The notes under the pieces were generated by a model. That model did no database searches. It was not told the DNA's origin and saw nothing but the letters and a program-made list of their open reading frames with translations. Position numbers and translations under genes: made by a program. A stretch of 64,000 nt of DNA from contig NZ_BJKP01000002.1 in NCBI RefSeq assembly GCF_008974145.1, positions 124,001 through 188,000 of the forward strand. The letters run 5' to 3'. Shown piece by piece: positions 1 to 9,268 of this stretch (its first letter is position 1; each line of letters begins with the position of its first letter). Source of the stretch: Microcystis aeruginosa NIES-4325. Lineage in GTDB: Bacteria; Cyanobacteriota; Cyanobacteriia; Cyanobacteriales; Microcystaceae.

Positions 1-1109
1 TTGCCGACACCGCCCATCTCGTCTAACATCAGGGTATGGGTGCGATCGTAGGTACAACCGACCATAAAGAATAAACTCGCCCCAATCAGTCCGTGGGAAA
101 TCATCTGTAACATCGCCCCACTTGTACCAATATCGGTAAAGGAAGCCATACCAATCAGGACAAATCCCATGTGAGAGATGGAAGAATAGGCAATTTTGCG
201 CTTAAGATTGCGTTGGGCAAAGGAGGTTAAGGCGGCGTAGATAATATTAACTACCCCTAAAATCACCAAAACGGGGGCGAAAACGGCGTGAGCATCGGGT
301 AACATCCCCATATTCATCCGTAGGAGCGCATAACCACCCATTTTAAGCAAAATTCCCGCTAGTAACATATGGGCGGGGGCAGTGGCTTCGCCGTGGGCAT
401 CCGGTAGCCAAGTATGGAGAGGGAAAATCGGCAGTTTTACCCCGTAGGCAATCAGAAAACCGGCGTAGAGGAATAATTGCAGTTTTAGGGGGAAATCCTT
501 GCCGGCAATAGTCACCATGTCAAAGGAGACGGTATCGCCATAAAAAGCCATCGTCAGCGCCGCTACAAGGATGAAGAGGGAGCCTCCGGCGGTGTAAAGG
601 ATAAATTTGGTGGCTGCGTAGAGACGGCGCTTACCGCCCCAAATAGAGAGGATCAGATAGACGGGGACTAATTCTAATTCCCAGACGAGGAAGAACAGTA
701 ACAGATCCTGTACGGCAAACACCGCAATCTGTCCCCCGTACATCAACAGCATCAGGAAGTAGAATAGTTTCGGTTTAAAAGTTACCGGCCAAGCCGCTAA
801 GATAGCCAGAGTGGTGATAAATCCCGTTAAGATAATTAGAGGCATGGAGAGGCCATCGGCTCCTAAAGACCATCTTAGGTCAATTTCGGGCAACCATTGG
901 TAACTTTCCACTAATTGCAGATTGGGATTAGCAAAATCGTAACTGCTATAGAAAGCGTAGATAATTAGGGCAAAGTCGATTAATCCCACCGTCAGAGCAA
1001 ACCATCTCACGGTTTTACCGTCTTTATCGGGAATTATGGGAACCAATAAGGCGGCGACGATGGGAAAAAGGATGATGGCAGTTAACCAAGGAAAGTTCGT
1101 TAGATTCAT
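1..1109 (-). CDS. ndhD1: NAD(P)H-quinone oxidoreductase chain 4 (NdhD1), 3' part outside window
   Basis: Membrane subunit of the NDH-1 complex, which carries out respiratory and cyclic electron flow from ferredoxin to plastoquinone with proton pumping. Reading leftward from ATG at 1109, the translation begins [18 protein letters not shown] and continues for about 369 residues of hydrophobic helices until the window edge. Family landmarks are visible: a segment reading [16 protein letters not shown], then [18 protein letters not shown], and [18 protein letters not shown], all typical of the antiporter-like NdhD/NuoM subunits. The charged residues needed for proton transfer (Glu in VWELELVP, Lys in the later helices) are present. 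The C-terminal helices lie outside the window. The D1 assignment, rather than D2, is based on overall resemblance and is less certain than the family. Confidence 0.93.
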   Translation of the reverse strand, partial: MNLTNFPWLTAIILFPIVAALLVPIIPDKDGKTVRWFALTVGLIDFALIIYAFYSSYDFANPNLQLVESYQWLPEIDLRWSLGADGLSMPLIILTGFITTLAILAAWPVTFKPKLFYFLMLLMYGGQIAVFAVQDLLLFFLVWELELVPVYLILSIWGGKRRLYAATKFILYTAGGSLFILVAALTMAFYGDTVSFDMVTIAGKDFPLKLQLFLYAGFLIAYGVKLPIFPLHTWLPDAHGEATAPAHMLLAGILLKMGGYALLRMNMGMLPDAHAVFAPVLVILGVVNIIYAALTSFAQRNLKRKIAYSSISHMGFVLIGMASFTDIGTSGAMLQMISHGLIGASLFFMVGCTYDRTHTLMLDEMGGVG

Positions 1110-1419
1110 CGGCTGTTTTAATATTTATTTAATCGTCAGAATCGAGAAATTAAGCTAGGGCTTTTTGGCGGTTTTACCTGGGAAAACCGCTTTTTTTCGC
1201 TTGTTCTCGCGGTTACATTTAACTGTACCTAAATCAATCTAGCAATTATTCTCCTGTCCTTGTCTGTTAATATTGTTAAGTTTCAAGAGACTTCTGGCCT
1301 AATTAATTTTTGGGAGTTCAAAAATGGGAAAAATAGCGACGAAGTTGCAGAAAATCTCTAAATAGACTCTTTAATTGATTATCGTTCACCCTTAATTCTC
1401 CTGACTGCTTGCTAACCAC
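1110..1419. other. Intergenic region between pcyA and ndhD1
   Basis: About 310 bases that are the leader side of ndhD1 and the 3' side of pcyA. It holds one strong hairpin (listed separately at 1168-1197) and otherwise AT-rich sequence in which I see no gene. Confidence 0.6.
1168..1197 (+). terminator. Intrinsic-terminator-like hairpin oriented to the plus strand
   Basis: A perfect 8-bp stem (GCGGTTTT / AAAACCGC) with a 7-base loop is followed directly by seven T on the plus strand. Both neighbours, pcyA and ndhD1, are on the minus strand, so the poly-T side faces the wrong way for them. It could stop antisense transcription toward pcyA, or act as a structure in the ndhD1 leader. Confidence 0.6.
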
Positions 1420-2157
1420 TTAATCGGGCAAATCAAAGAGAACACCCGTCATATAACGCTCTGCCCATTCCCAACCAAAGGCTTTTTCTAGTACACGCCG
1501 AGTTTTATCGTTTTTCTGCTGTTGACTACAATAATCCCGTTGTCCCTGTAAATAAATGCGCGCTTCTTCCCCAGAAAGAGGCTGACTTTCTTTAGCACAT
1601 TTGCAGTGAATTGTCAAGAAATCTGTTACTCTTTGTAAAAATTGTCGTTCCTCGGCGGCGGTTTCGGGACGAATAAACAGACAATATTGGGAGAAAATAT
1701 GACCCCAAGAAGGCAAATCACGAGCTTGAGCGAAATCGGCCGCAGGTAAAGCCGCTAAAGCTTGATTATAGGCACTAGAGAGGGTTTTATCGCCACTGGT
1801 GGGAGAAAGATCCACAATAGCGGCACTGATTCCCGCTTTGCCGGAGACTATATCACATCCGAACATCGGCAGCGGATATTCTGGACGGGGGAACATGACA
1901 CAGTGGAGAATATCCAAACCATTGCCCAGTTTAGCCAGTTCTAGGTGCATTTTGCGGAACTGGGGAGTTTGATAGCAGCGATTCTCGATAATTAATTTTT
2001 CCCCTTCTAAACGTCCCTCCACATAGCCTAAACCTTCTGGCAACTCCAAGGGCGACAAGTCAAGATAATTTTCCCAGTGGGACAGAATTGCCGTGGCTAA
2101 TTGTCCAATCAGGGGATGAAGTAACGGTAAAATTTCAGGCTTGGTAACGGCTATCAT
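1420..2157 (-). CDS. pcyA: Phycocyanobilin:ferredoxin oxidoreductase PcyA
   Basis: Converts biliverdin IX-alpha to phycocyanobilin by a four-electron, ferredoxin-dependent reduction. It supplies the chromophore of phycobilisomes and of phytochrome-like sensors, and acts in the cytoplasm. At 245 residues it has the normal length of the family. The block [20 protein letters not shown] and the following [10 protein letters not shown] are essentially those of characterised cyanobacterial PcyA. The residues equivalent to the catalytic Glu, His and Asp are seen as E73 (HLELAK), H85 (LDILHCVMF) and D102 (FGCDIV). The C-terminal [20 protein letters not shown] block is also diagnostic. It lies 310 bases upstream of ndhD1 on the same strand, apparently as a separate unit. 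Confidence 0.97.
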   Translation of the reverse strand: MIAVTKPEILPLLHPLIGQLATAILSHWENYLDLSPLELPEGLGYVEGRLEGEKLIIENRCYQTPQFRKMHLELAKLGNGLDILHCVMFPRPEYPLPMFGCDIVSGKAGISAAIVDLSPTSGDKTLSSAYNQALAALPAADFAQARDLPSWGHIFSQYCLFIRPETAAEERQFLQRVTDFLTIHCKCAKESQPLSGEEARIYLQGQRDYCSQQQKNDKTRRVLEKAFGWEWAERYMTGVLFDLPD

Positions 2158-2221
2158 AGATCAGTTATCAGTAATCAGCTACTGAAGAGAACTCTGGCAA
2201 GTTAATTATATGTTGTAATGG

Positions 2222-2314
2222 CTGGTTAACTAATTTTCCCCAAAAAATTAGCTAATTGGTACATTTATTCGGAATTGAAACTTGAAGTTTAACTTTTAAC
2301 TCAAAACTCCTTAG
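2222..2314 (+). repeat. Dispersed repeat B, copy 1
   Basis: About 93 bases in the pcyA upstream region match, with some mismatches and small gaps, the reverse complement of 11919-12012. The best-conserved stretches are GGTTAACTAATTT near the left and CTTGAAGTTTAACTTTTAAC near the right. Non-coding; a member of the intergenic repeat population of this genome. Confidence 0.6.
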
Positions 2315-2357
2315 ATATTTGCTTTGACTAATCACATTAACGATAACCCTATCTATC

Positions 2358-3122
2358 ATGTCTAAGATCTATCGTCTTGCCCAAGGCCATTTAAACCTAT
2401 TGGAAACCTGTCCACCGAGATTTCAAAAAGTCTATCTAGAGCAACTTAACACACCAGCTGACCCCAGTCAATTGCAGCGGCAAGAATGGGGCAGTCAGTT
2501 TCACCTATTATTACAGCAGCGGGAATTAGGGCTGCCGATCACGTCCCTATTACGCGAAAATGAACAGTTAGAACATTGTTTAACAGCCCTATTAAAGGCC
2601 GCCCCAGCAATTGCCCAAAATCCGGGAGAAGCTAATCGAGAAGCAGAACATTGTCGCAGTTTAACTGTGGGTAATTATTTATTAACGGTTATCTATGATT
2701 TAATTTTACTAGAGGGCGATCAAGCGGTAATTTTTGACTGGAAAACCTACTTAAAACCTGTGGATGCCGACAAACTAGCCAAAAATTGGCAGACGAGACT
2801 TTATCTGTATGTGTTGGCAGAAACTTCTGCTTATCCTCTTGATAGTTTATCGATGACCTATTGGTTTGTGCAGTTACCCCACAGCCCCGAACAAATTACT
2901 TTTAACTATAACCAGCAATTACACGAACAAACGGGACGAGATTTACGGCGTTTATTGAATGATCTCGATCGCTATCTATCAGCATACCAAAATGATTTAG
3001 TTGATTTTCCCCATCGTCTCGATTGTCAGCTTCATTGTCCCTATTATCTTAGACAAGAGCGCTCGATCCAAATTGACTTACCCTCGCTCGATGATATCCC
3101 TGAAATCAATCCTTTTGTCTAA
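2358..3122 (+). CDS. PD-(D/E)XK nuclease superfamily protein (RecB/Cas4-like)
   Basis: A 254-residue protein of the RecB-like nuclease fold. The N-terminus (SQLQRQEWGSQFHLLLQQRE) resembles the helical entry region of RecB-like nucleases with its conserved His. The core strand AVIFDWKTYLKP at about residues 121-132 supplies the D...(D/E)xK-type catalytic signature, and a conserved WQTRLYLYVLAE helix (Q and Y motif) follows. The C-terminus has a Cys pair in CQLHCPYY, but not the full four-Cys iron-sulfur set of Cas4. No cas genes are nearby, so a role in CRISPR is unlikely. It is probably a stand-alone DNA repair or maintenance nuclease common in cyanobacteria. Specific function unknown. Confidence 0.8.
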   Translation: MSKIYRLAQGHLNLLETCPPRFQKVYLEQLNTPADPSQLQRQEWGSQFHLLLQQRELGLPITSLLRENEQLEHCLTALLKAAPAIAQNPGEANREAEHCRSLTVGNYLLTVIYDLILLEGDQAVIFDWKTYLKPVDADKLAKNWQTRLYLYVLAETSAYPLDSLSMTYWFVQLPHSPEQITFNYNQQLHEQTGRDLRRLLNDLDRYLSAYQNDLVDFPHRLDCQLHCPYYLRQERSIQIDLPSLDDIPEINPFV

Positions 3123-3212
3123 TTATTGCCAATTTCGTCAGAACTCAGAATTCATAATTCTGACGATTATTGTTATTTATTCTCCCTTCTCCCCTCTCCT
3201 CACTTCCTAATC

Positions 3213-3562
3213 CATACTTTGTGCTTTTTGTCAAAAAAACTTTTTCTTTGCAATAAAACTACACAAAAAAAAGATCATCGTTGCCAGTGAAATTGACTGA
3301 TTTACCAGTCCTAATTAGGATTACCCTGTAGATGTGGCAAGAGTTTTAACCATTGCTGCCCAAAAAAGCACAGAATAACCCACTATAAAATTCTATCAAA
3401 TCGCTGTAACCATTGTAACATCGTTGTTAAATAAAAATCCTTCTCAATTAATTCTTAAGAATTTATAAATATTGCGAAATATTAATTTAAATATTCTCAA
3501 GTTTTTGGAGTCAATAAATAATTTTTGCTTATCTTTGGTCAACATTGGGTTAGAAGTCAGTA
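3213..3562 (+). repeat. Dispersed non-coding repeat A, copy 1
   Basis: About 350 bases between the RecB-like gene and the J-domain gene match the reverse complement of 12016-12397 over nearly full length. Shared landmarks in order are CATACTTTGTGCTTTTTGTC, the palindrome CCTAATTAGG, TTAAATAAAAATC, and a right end ATTGGGTTAGAAGTCAGTA. Copy 1 lacks about 35 bases that copy 2 has just before that right end. I see no terminal inverted repeats and no credible conserved reading frame. The 3563-3735 remainder of this gap is low-complexity (runs of GGTTTTGGGGTTTTGG and CCCACTTCCCA) with no gene. Confidence 0.85.
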
Positions 3563-3735
3563 TTCTCCGAGTCGGGAGACAGTATTCAGGAGATAGGAGA
3601 CAGGTTTTAGGTGTTGGGGTTTTGGGGTTTTGGTTCAATTTCCCCACTTCCCACTTCCCATTCCCGACAATTCTCCTTCTCCGCTGCGTTAACCATGGTC
3701 GATAATAACAAAAGAAAGATCGATCGCTTGCGCTC

Positions 3736-4425
3736 ATGACCGGCAACCACTACCAAACCTTAGAAATCAGCCATAAATCGACCCCTGACGAGATTAAACA
3801 GGCCTATCGGCGTTTAGCCAGACAATTCCATCCCGACAGTCAAAACGATAGTGCCAGTCACGATAAAATCGTCGCTATTAACGCCGCCTACGAGATTTTA
3901 AGCGATCCGAGACTAAGAAAAGACTACGATAACCAACTAATCGGCAATTCTCCCGAAAAACGCGCCCAACGCACTGCCGCAGCCCAAGCAAATTACCATC
4001 GTTACAAAGAAACAGCCCAGGGAGACGAGTCCCTAGTCAAACAGTGGTATAACCAAACCTATAGCCCGATTAATCGCCTGATTGGTCAAATTATCCGTCC
4101 TCTCAAACGTCAGATCGATCACCTATCCGCCGATCCCTTCGATGATCAGTTAATGGCTGTGTTTCAAGACTATCTAGAAACCTGTCACCAAAATCTTGAT
4201 CGAGCCAAAACCCTCTTTTCCCAACGGCCCAACCCTGCCAAAATGGCCAAAGTGGCCGCTTCTCTTTACTACTGTCTCAATCATCTCACTGATGGACTAG
4301 AAGAATTAGAAACCTTCACCCTTAACTATGACGATCGCTCTCTCCACACCGGCCAAGAAATGTTTCGCATGGCCCAGGGTTTACAGATGGAAGCTAAACA
4401 GATAGCCAGTCAGTGCCAAAATTAA
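3736..4425 (+). CDS. J-domain (DnaJ-like) protein
   Basis: A 229-residue protein with an N-terminal J domain (residues about 5-68) holding the essential HPD tripeptide in ARQFHPDSQ, the helix II pattern DEIKQAYRRLARQ and the helix IV pattern AAYEILSDPRLRKDYD. The rest is helical and lacks the Gly/Phe-rich linker, zinc fingers and substrate-binding domains of true DnaJ, so it is a J-only co-chaperone that would stimulate a DnaK ATPase at some specific site. It is followed after 10 bases by two small membrane-protein genes on the same strand, suggesting an operon. The start ATG follows the methionine-free leader closely and matches the usual beginning of J domains. Confidence 0.9.
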   Translation: MTGNHYQTLEISHKSTPDEIKQAYRRLARQFHPDSQNDSASHDKIVAINAAYEILSDPRLRKDYDNQLIGNSPEKRAQRTAAAQANYHRYKETAQGDESLVKQWYNQTYSPINRLIGQIIRPLKRQIDHLSADPFDDQLMAVFQDYLETCHQNLDRAKTLFSQRPNPAKMAKVAASLYYCLNHLTDGLEELETFTLNYDDRSLHTGQEMFRMAQGLQMEAKQIASQCQN

Positions 4426-4435
4426 ATCTCTAGCC

Positions 4436-5110
4436 ATGGGCAAAAAAAAAGACGAAAATAGATCAAGACCAGATTTACCCAATTCTAGCTTAACCCCGAT
4501 GAGAGACAAACAATCAGAAATTACCAATATATCCACCAGTAGAGATTCTGATCTTTATTCCTTGCCTCCGGCGGTCCAACGGGCTGCTAATATCCTTTTA
4601 CGTCAGGGAAGAATCGGTTTTTGGACGCAGATTGTCCTGGGCGTAATTTCAGGGGTTTTATTACTCATTGCCACCGCTAGTTTATTAGGGACGAGACAAC
4701 GCACTTCCGGTATTGAAATCGGTGTTTTATGTGCCATTGGTGGGGCTGGTTTCTTGGTGGTCGCCATTTTCTTTTCTTCTCGTTACATGAAAATTGCCCG
4801 TCAAATGTTGAGGGGTGATCAAGATAGTCGCCCGAAAAAATCCGATACTATTCAGTTAATCCGTCAGGGTTTAATCGCTAATATTGTCGGGATGTTTTTA
4901 ACCATTTTGGGGGCGCAAGCGTTAGCAGGAATCATCTTAATTAAATCCCTCAATGTTCCCCAAGGTACTTTTAATGTGGCCTCTAACCCCAGTCAATTTG
5001 TTAATTCTGTTGACCTGTTAATTGTGCAGGCCAATACTAATACAATTCTCGCTCACTTTACCGGTATCGTTACCTCTTTGTGGCTTCTTAATCGTATTAC
5101 TTCTAAATAA
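4436..5110 (+). CDS. DUF3611 family membrane protein
   Basis: A 224-residue protein with a charged, Lys-rich N-terminus (about 55 residues) and four hydrophobic segments at about residues 63-85, 93-113, 143-165 and 198-215. The block QRAANILLRQGRIGFWTQIVL is characteristic of the DUF3611 family, found in cyanobacteria and plastid-bearing plants. Biochemical function is not established. It starts 10 bases after the J-domain gene and ends 2 bases before the DUF565 gene, so the three are probably co-transcribed. Confidence 0.85.
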   Translation: MGKKKDENRSRPDLPNSSLTPMRDKQSEITNISTSRDSDLYSLPPAVQRAANILLRQGRIGFWTQIVLGVISGVLLLIATASLLGTRQRTSGIEIGVLCAIGGAGFLVVAIFFSSRYMKIARQMLRGDQDSRPKKSDTIQLIRQGLIANIVGMFLTILGAQALAGIILIKSLNVPQGTFNVASNPSQFVNSVDLLIVQANTNTILAHFTGIVTSLWLLNRITSK

Positions 5111-5112
5111 AT

Positions 5113-5454
5113 ATGGCCATGCAGCGCACCCGTTTAAGTACGCTGGCTAATGTCACCAGCAGTCGATTTAATAGCTTTTTTGGTAATCCTTGGCGGCGGA
5201 TTTCTCTCCAGATAATTTGTGTTTTATTTGGAATTTTTTCTGGTCAAGCAATTGTCACCACTGCCGGACAAACTGCCCAATGGGATGTCACGGCTGCCGG
5301 TTTATTGCTGCTGTTTACGGAGGCGACTAGCCGGATTGTTTACCGAAAAAGTTCCCAGGCTAAACCAGCACCAATTCTCCGAGAATCTTTCAATTTACTC
5401 AAAATTGGTATCACCTATAGTTTATTTCTAGAAGCCTTTAAAATTGGCTCTTAA
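5113..5454 (+). CDS. DUF565 / Ycf20-like membrane protein
   Basis: A 113-residue protein with two or three hydrophobic segments (about residues 29-50, 58-73 and 93-110). The pattern SSRFNSFFGNPWRRISLQII followed by FGIFSGQAIVTTAGQ and a TEATSRIVYR block matches the DUF565 family, which includes plastid-encoded Ycf20. In plants a nuclear homologue affects non-photochemical quenching, but the molecular role is unresolved. It follows the DUF3611 gene with a 2-base gap. Two candidate ATGs lie two codons apart; either gives essentially the same protein. Confidence 0.85.
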   Translation: MAMQRTRLSTLANVTSSRFNSFFGNPWRRISLQIICVLFGIFSGQAIVTTAGQTAQWDVTAAGLLLLFTEATSRIVYRKSSQAKPAPILRESFNLLKIGITYSLFLEAFKIGS

Positions 5455-5529
5455 ATATTTAATGAGCGCTGCCGTTTTCCTGTGCCGATTCTAACTGTTA
5501 TTCTTCTGCTATTTATAACGGCACTTTTC

Positions 5530-5823
5530 TTAGATTTCATCGGGGTTAATGCCAAGCAATCTCAGCCTTTCGGCCAGCCCTGTCGCTCTTTGTTCAGCTT
5601 CCTGTTTAGCCAGTCGTTCTTGAGCAGTGATCGCATCAGCCTGTTTCGCTCTTTCCTGACTGGTCATACCAGTATAACCATTCTCGATTCTCGTAACCCA
5701 GCGCCAAGCCAATTTCAAGCAACCAAACTCGATTATTCTCACTCTCTAGAAGTTGATATTTTCCTGAGATTAATTTATATACTTCTCATCTTTGTCGGTT
5801 TTTAAATCTTCCCCTTCTGCCAC
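5530..5823 (-). pseudogene. Remnant of a Uma2 (DUF820) family endonuclease gene
   Basis: Reading leftward, three frames together give the end of a Uma2-type protein. First comes GEDLKTDKDEKYIN then stop. Next, in another frame, is LISGKYQLLESENNRVWL with LEIGLALGYENREWLYWYDQ. Last, in a third frame, is MTSQERAKQADAITAQERLA through to RLRLLGINPDEI and the stop. The Glu/Arg/Ala-rich coiled tail ending in LGINPDEI is typical of this cyanobacteria-expanded family of restriction-like proteins. The N-terminal catalytic half is absent and at least two frameshifts are present, so it is not functional. Confidence 0.75.
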
Positions 5824-6145
5824 TGAAAGGATTGTATATTACATAATACAAAATCCCTAGGCTTTGGTAATTTAGAAATTTTTCCTCCGCTCAGTCGAGC
5901 GGACGGTGAACCTAGTGTTAAAACTATTTGGTTGTGACTGCGAAGGTTACAGGATATCAGCCAGACTTGGAAATAAAACCCCCTTGAGCCATCTTGCACA
6001 CTTTTCTCTCTTTGTCAAATTTTATGTTAAGAAAGATGTGACTAATGGATAGCGGGGGTTTTTAGTTGGCAAAATCGGTAACTAGGGACACGAATAAATT
6101 AGTCAATTTATGGGAAAATAAGCGTATCTTCTCCGCTTTTATCCC
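5824..6145. other. Intergenic, no gene seen
   Basis: About 320 bases upstream of the transporter gene. No open frame with recognisable similarity and no strong hairpin; it presumably holds the transporter promoter. Confidence 0.4.
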
Positions 6146-7015
6146 ATGCAAGCCAACTTTTTTACTAATATCCTCTTACCCGTTGCCCTAGGCGTTTTAA
6201 TGTTAGGCATGGGATTAGGATTAATTCCCGCCGATTTTCAGCGTATCACCCGTTATCCCAAAGCAGTCCTAATCGGTTTAGTCAATCAGATTATTATCCT
6301 ACCGCTCGTCGGCTTTGTTATTGCTTCTCTCTTGCCCCTCCGGCCAGAAATTGCCGTCGGTTTAATGATTGTCGCCATTTGCCCCGGCGGTCCTTCCTCC
6401 AATGTTTTAACCTATTTAGCTAGGGGAGATGTGGCCCTTTCTGTTACTTTAACCGCTTTTAGTAGCATCATCACCATTTTCACAATACCTTTTTTAGCTA
6501 GTTTAACTCTCTGGCATTTTATGGAGGAAAGTTCCGCCATATCCCTACCCATTGGTTCCACTATGGGGCAAATATTTTTAATTATAGTTTTACCCATGGT
6601 TATGGGTATGACTATCCGCCATTACTTCCCGTTACTGGCTAAAAGTCTGGAACCGATAACTAATCGTTTAGCCGTGATTTTTCTAGCAGTTATTATCTGC
6701 TTATTAATCCTGAGAGAATGGGAACGTTTACCTTTATTTATCGCTCAAACTGGCCTGGCAGTGATCATTTTAAATACGACTGCTTCCCTAATTGGGTTTT
6801 TCAGTGGTCGTTTATTTCAATTAACTATTCCCCAAAGAATTTGTATCGCAATTGAGGTGGGTATTCAAAGCGGCACTTTAGCTATTGCTATCACTGCTGG
6901 TTTATTAAATAATCCCGATCTAGCCATTCCTGCAATTGTCTATAGTTTATGGATGTATGTCAGTGCTTTTATCGCTGTTTATTATGGTCGCAAAAAAGTA
7001 GCTTTGGCAAAATAG
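6146..7015 (+). CDS. Bile acid:sodium symporter (BASS) family transporter
   Basis: A 289-residue inner membrane protein with about nine hydrophobic helices and no signal peptide. The family signature is seen in VGLMIVAICPGGPSSNVLTY, which carries the conserved CPGG of the first discontinuous helix, and in CIAIEVGIQSGTLAIAITAG, which carries the E-x-G-x-Q motif of the second. These motifs bind sodium and substrate in structurally known members. Cyanobacterial and plastid relatives carry organic acids such as pyruvate, or bicarbonate (SbtA is a different family). The substrate here cannot be told. Monocistronic in appearance. Confidence 0.9.
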   Translation: MQANFFTNILLPVALGVLMLGMGLGLIPADFQRITRYPKAVLIGLVNQIIILPLVGFVIASLLPLRPEIAVGLMIVAICPGGPSSNVLTYLARGDVALSVTLTAFSSIITIFTIPFLASLTLWHFMEESSAISLPIGSTMGQIFLIIVLPMVMGMTIRHYFPLLAKSLEPITNRLAVIFLAVIICLLILREWERLPLFIAQTGLAVIILNTTASLIGFFSGRLFQLTIPQRICIAIEVGIQSGTLAIAITAGLLNNPDLAIPAIVYSLWMYVSAFIAVYYGRKKVALAK

Positions 7016-7349
7016 GTAAATGGGGCGATGGGGAGAATGTAGCGGGATGCTTGTTCCGTTATTAGTCAACATTACTCAGTAATAATATTCGATTATTGGT
7101 CGAGTTTTTCGGCTCTCTTATTCTTTGTGTGATAAGTTTAACTTATATAGTAGCGATCGATCTTTGTGTCTCTGTGGTTCGTTCCATTTTCTCAGCAGCC
7201 GAGTAGCTAAAAACCTTACTAGGCGGTTATTTCAGGTATGACAACCCTATTTGATGCCTGAACATTTCCCACTGATCAGAAACGCCGTAATCTAGCGCTT
7301 GTATTAGTCCAGACATTACAATAGAAAAGAAGGATTATTCCCAGAAATC
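7016..7349. other. Intergenic, no gene seen
   Basis: About 330 bases between the transporter and the ABC-F gene. It includes phrases often found in Microcystis-type intergenic repeats (for example TTTGTGTCTCTGTGGTTCG), but no second copy is seen in this window. Confidence 0.4.
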
Positions 7350-9239
7350 ATGACACTGCTGACGGTTCGATCGCTGAAAAAAGACTTCGGTATCAAGGAA
7401 ATTCTCAAAGATGCCAGTTTTAGCCTCGATGATCGCGATAAAGTCGGCCTGATCGGTACGAATGGATCGGGAAAATCGACCCTATTGAAAATGATCGCCG
7501 GATTGGAAGCGATCGATGGTGGCGAAATTCAAATCAATTCCGGGATGAAAATCGTCTATTTACCCCAGCAACCCGATCTAGACGACGATAAAACGGTTTT
7601 AGAGCAGGTTTTCGCCGATAGTGGCGAAAGTATGACTTTAATCAAGGAATACGAGGAATTGTCCGATCGCCTTCTCCATGAGCCAGAAAATCTGGATACT
7701 ATTATGGAGCGTTTGTCAAGGGTTTCGCAACAAATTGATAAACTTGCCGCCTGGGATTTAGAAACCAATGCTAAAGTTATTTTAAGTAAACTGGGCATCA
7801 ATAATTTTAATGCTCGCGTGGGAGATTTATCGGGGGGATATCGCAAAAGAATCGCCATCGCTACCGCACTTTTAGCCGATCCTGACTGTTTATTGATGGA
7901 TGAACCCACCAACCATTTAGACGCACTTTCCGTGGAGTGGTTACAGAGTTATTTGTCCCGTTTTCGGGGAGGATTATTATTAATTACTCATGATCGCTAT
8001 TTTCTCGATCGAGTGACTAATCGCATCATTGAAATTGATCGGGGAGACTTATCTACTTATGCTGGTAATTATGCCTATTATCTAGAAAAAAAAGCTTTAG
8101 CGGAAGAATCGATCGCCAGTAGTCAACGCAAACACGCGGGAGTTTTACGACGGGAATTAGAATGGTTATCCCGGGGACCCAAAGCGCGCAGTACCAAACA
8201 AAAAGCGCGGATCGATCGCATTCAGTCCATGGGGAATAAGGAATTTAAACAGGTGGAAGGAAAAGTCGATATTGCCACTGCAGGAAGACGCATCGGCAAA
8301 AAAGTTATTGAAGTAGAAAATATCTCGAAAGCTTACGGTGATCGCACTTTAATTAAAGATTTTACCTATATTTTTACCCCCGAAGATCGCATCGGTATTA
8401 TTGGGAGTAACGGGGTAGGAAAATCTACTCTCATGGATATTATTACCGGGAAAACTCTCCCCGATTCAGGCACGGTTGACATCGGTTCCACTATTCATAT
8501 TGGTTACTTCGATCAACAATCCGATGATCTCAATATCAACGAAAATCAAAGAGTGATCGAATATCTGAAAAGTGTGGCCGAATTAGTCAAAACCCTAGAC
8601 GGCAGCGTGATTACCGCTTCCCAGATGTTAGAAAAATTTCTCTTTCCTCCCGATCAACAGTATGCACCAATTTATAAACTTTCTGGAGGAGAAAGACGAC
8701 GCTTATTTTTACTACGAGTCTTGATGAGTGCCCCTAATGTTTTAATCTTAGATGAACCCACCAATGATCTCGATGTGCAGACTTTAGCAATTTTAGAAGA
8801 ATATTTAGAGGACTTTAACGGTTGTGTGATTGTCGTTTCCCATGATCGCTATTTTCTCGATCGAGTAGTTGATACTATTTTTGCCTTTGAAACGGGGGGC
8901 AATATCCGTCAATATCCGGGTAATTATTCCCTTTATCTCGATCAGAAAAAAGAGGAGGAGGAACCCAAAGAAAAAAAAGTCACCCCAAAAACTGTTAAAG
9001 CTTCTTCCTCACCTGTCAATAAGAAAATCTCTTTTAAAGAGAAAAAAGAATACGAAGACATCGAGAAACAAATACCAATTTTAGAAGCAAAAAAAGCTGA
9101 AATTGAACAGGTACTTTATGGAGAACCCCTAGAAGATTTTACCAAGATCACTGCTCTGACCGAAGAATTAGCTCAATTAAGTCAAAAAATTGATAATTTA
9201 ACCGATCGCTGGTTAGAATTAGCAGAAAAATTAGGCTAG
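7350..9239 (+). CDS. ABC-F family ATP-binding protein (Uup-like)
   Basis: A 629-residue soluble protein with two fused ATP-binding domains and no membrane segments. Domain 1 has Walker A GTNGSGKST (about residues 36-44), signature LSGGYRKR and Walker B LLMDEPTNHLD. Domain 2 has Walker A GSNGVGKST, signature LSGGERRR and Walker B LILDEPTNDLD. A basic interdomain linker follows domain 1 (SRGPKARSTKQKARIDR). The C-terminal 80 residues are Lys/Glu-rich and predicted coiled coil, the arrangement found in Uup. ABC-F proteins act on the ribosome, binding at the E site; Uup also affects transposon excision and DNA processing. Single gene in appearance. Confidence 0.93.
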   Translation: MTLLTVRSLKKDFGIKEILKDASFSLDDRDKVGLIGTNGSGKSTLLKMIAGLEAIDGGEIQINSGMKIVYLPQQPDLDDDKTVLEQVFADSGESMTLIKEYEELSDRLLHEPENLDTIMERLSRVSQQIDKLAAWDLETNAKVILSKLGINNFNARVGDLSGGYRKRIAIATALLADPDCLLMDEPTNHLDALSVEWLQSYLSRFRGGLLLITHDRYFLDRVTNRIIEIDRGDLSTYAGNYAYYLEKKALAEESIASSQRKHAGVLRRELEWLSRGPKARSTKQKARIDRIQSMGNKEFKQVEGKVDIATAGRRIGKKVIEVENISKAYGDRTLIKDFTYIFTPEDRIGIIGSNGVGKSTLMDIITGKTLPDSGTVDIGSTIHIGYFDQQSDDLNINENQRVIEYLKSVAELVKTLDGSVITASQMLEKFLFPPDQQYAPIYKLSGGERRRLFLLRVLMSAPNVLILDEPTNDLDVQTLAILEEYLEDFNGCVIVVSHDRYFLDRVVDTIFAFETGGNIRQYPGNYSLYLDQKKEEEEPKEKKVTPKTVKASSSPVNKKISFKEKKEYEDIEKQIPILEAKKAEIEQVLYGEPLEDFTKITALTEELAQLSQKIDNLTDRWLELAEKLG

Positions 9240-9268
9240 GATGATCCCTATTTTCCCGATCAATTGAG

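Noticed and set aside
5482-5805. Plus-strand open frame of 107 codons
   Set aside because: It is antisense to the Uma2 remnant, whose translated pieces clearly match that family.
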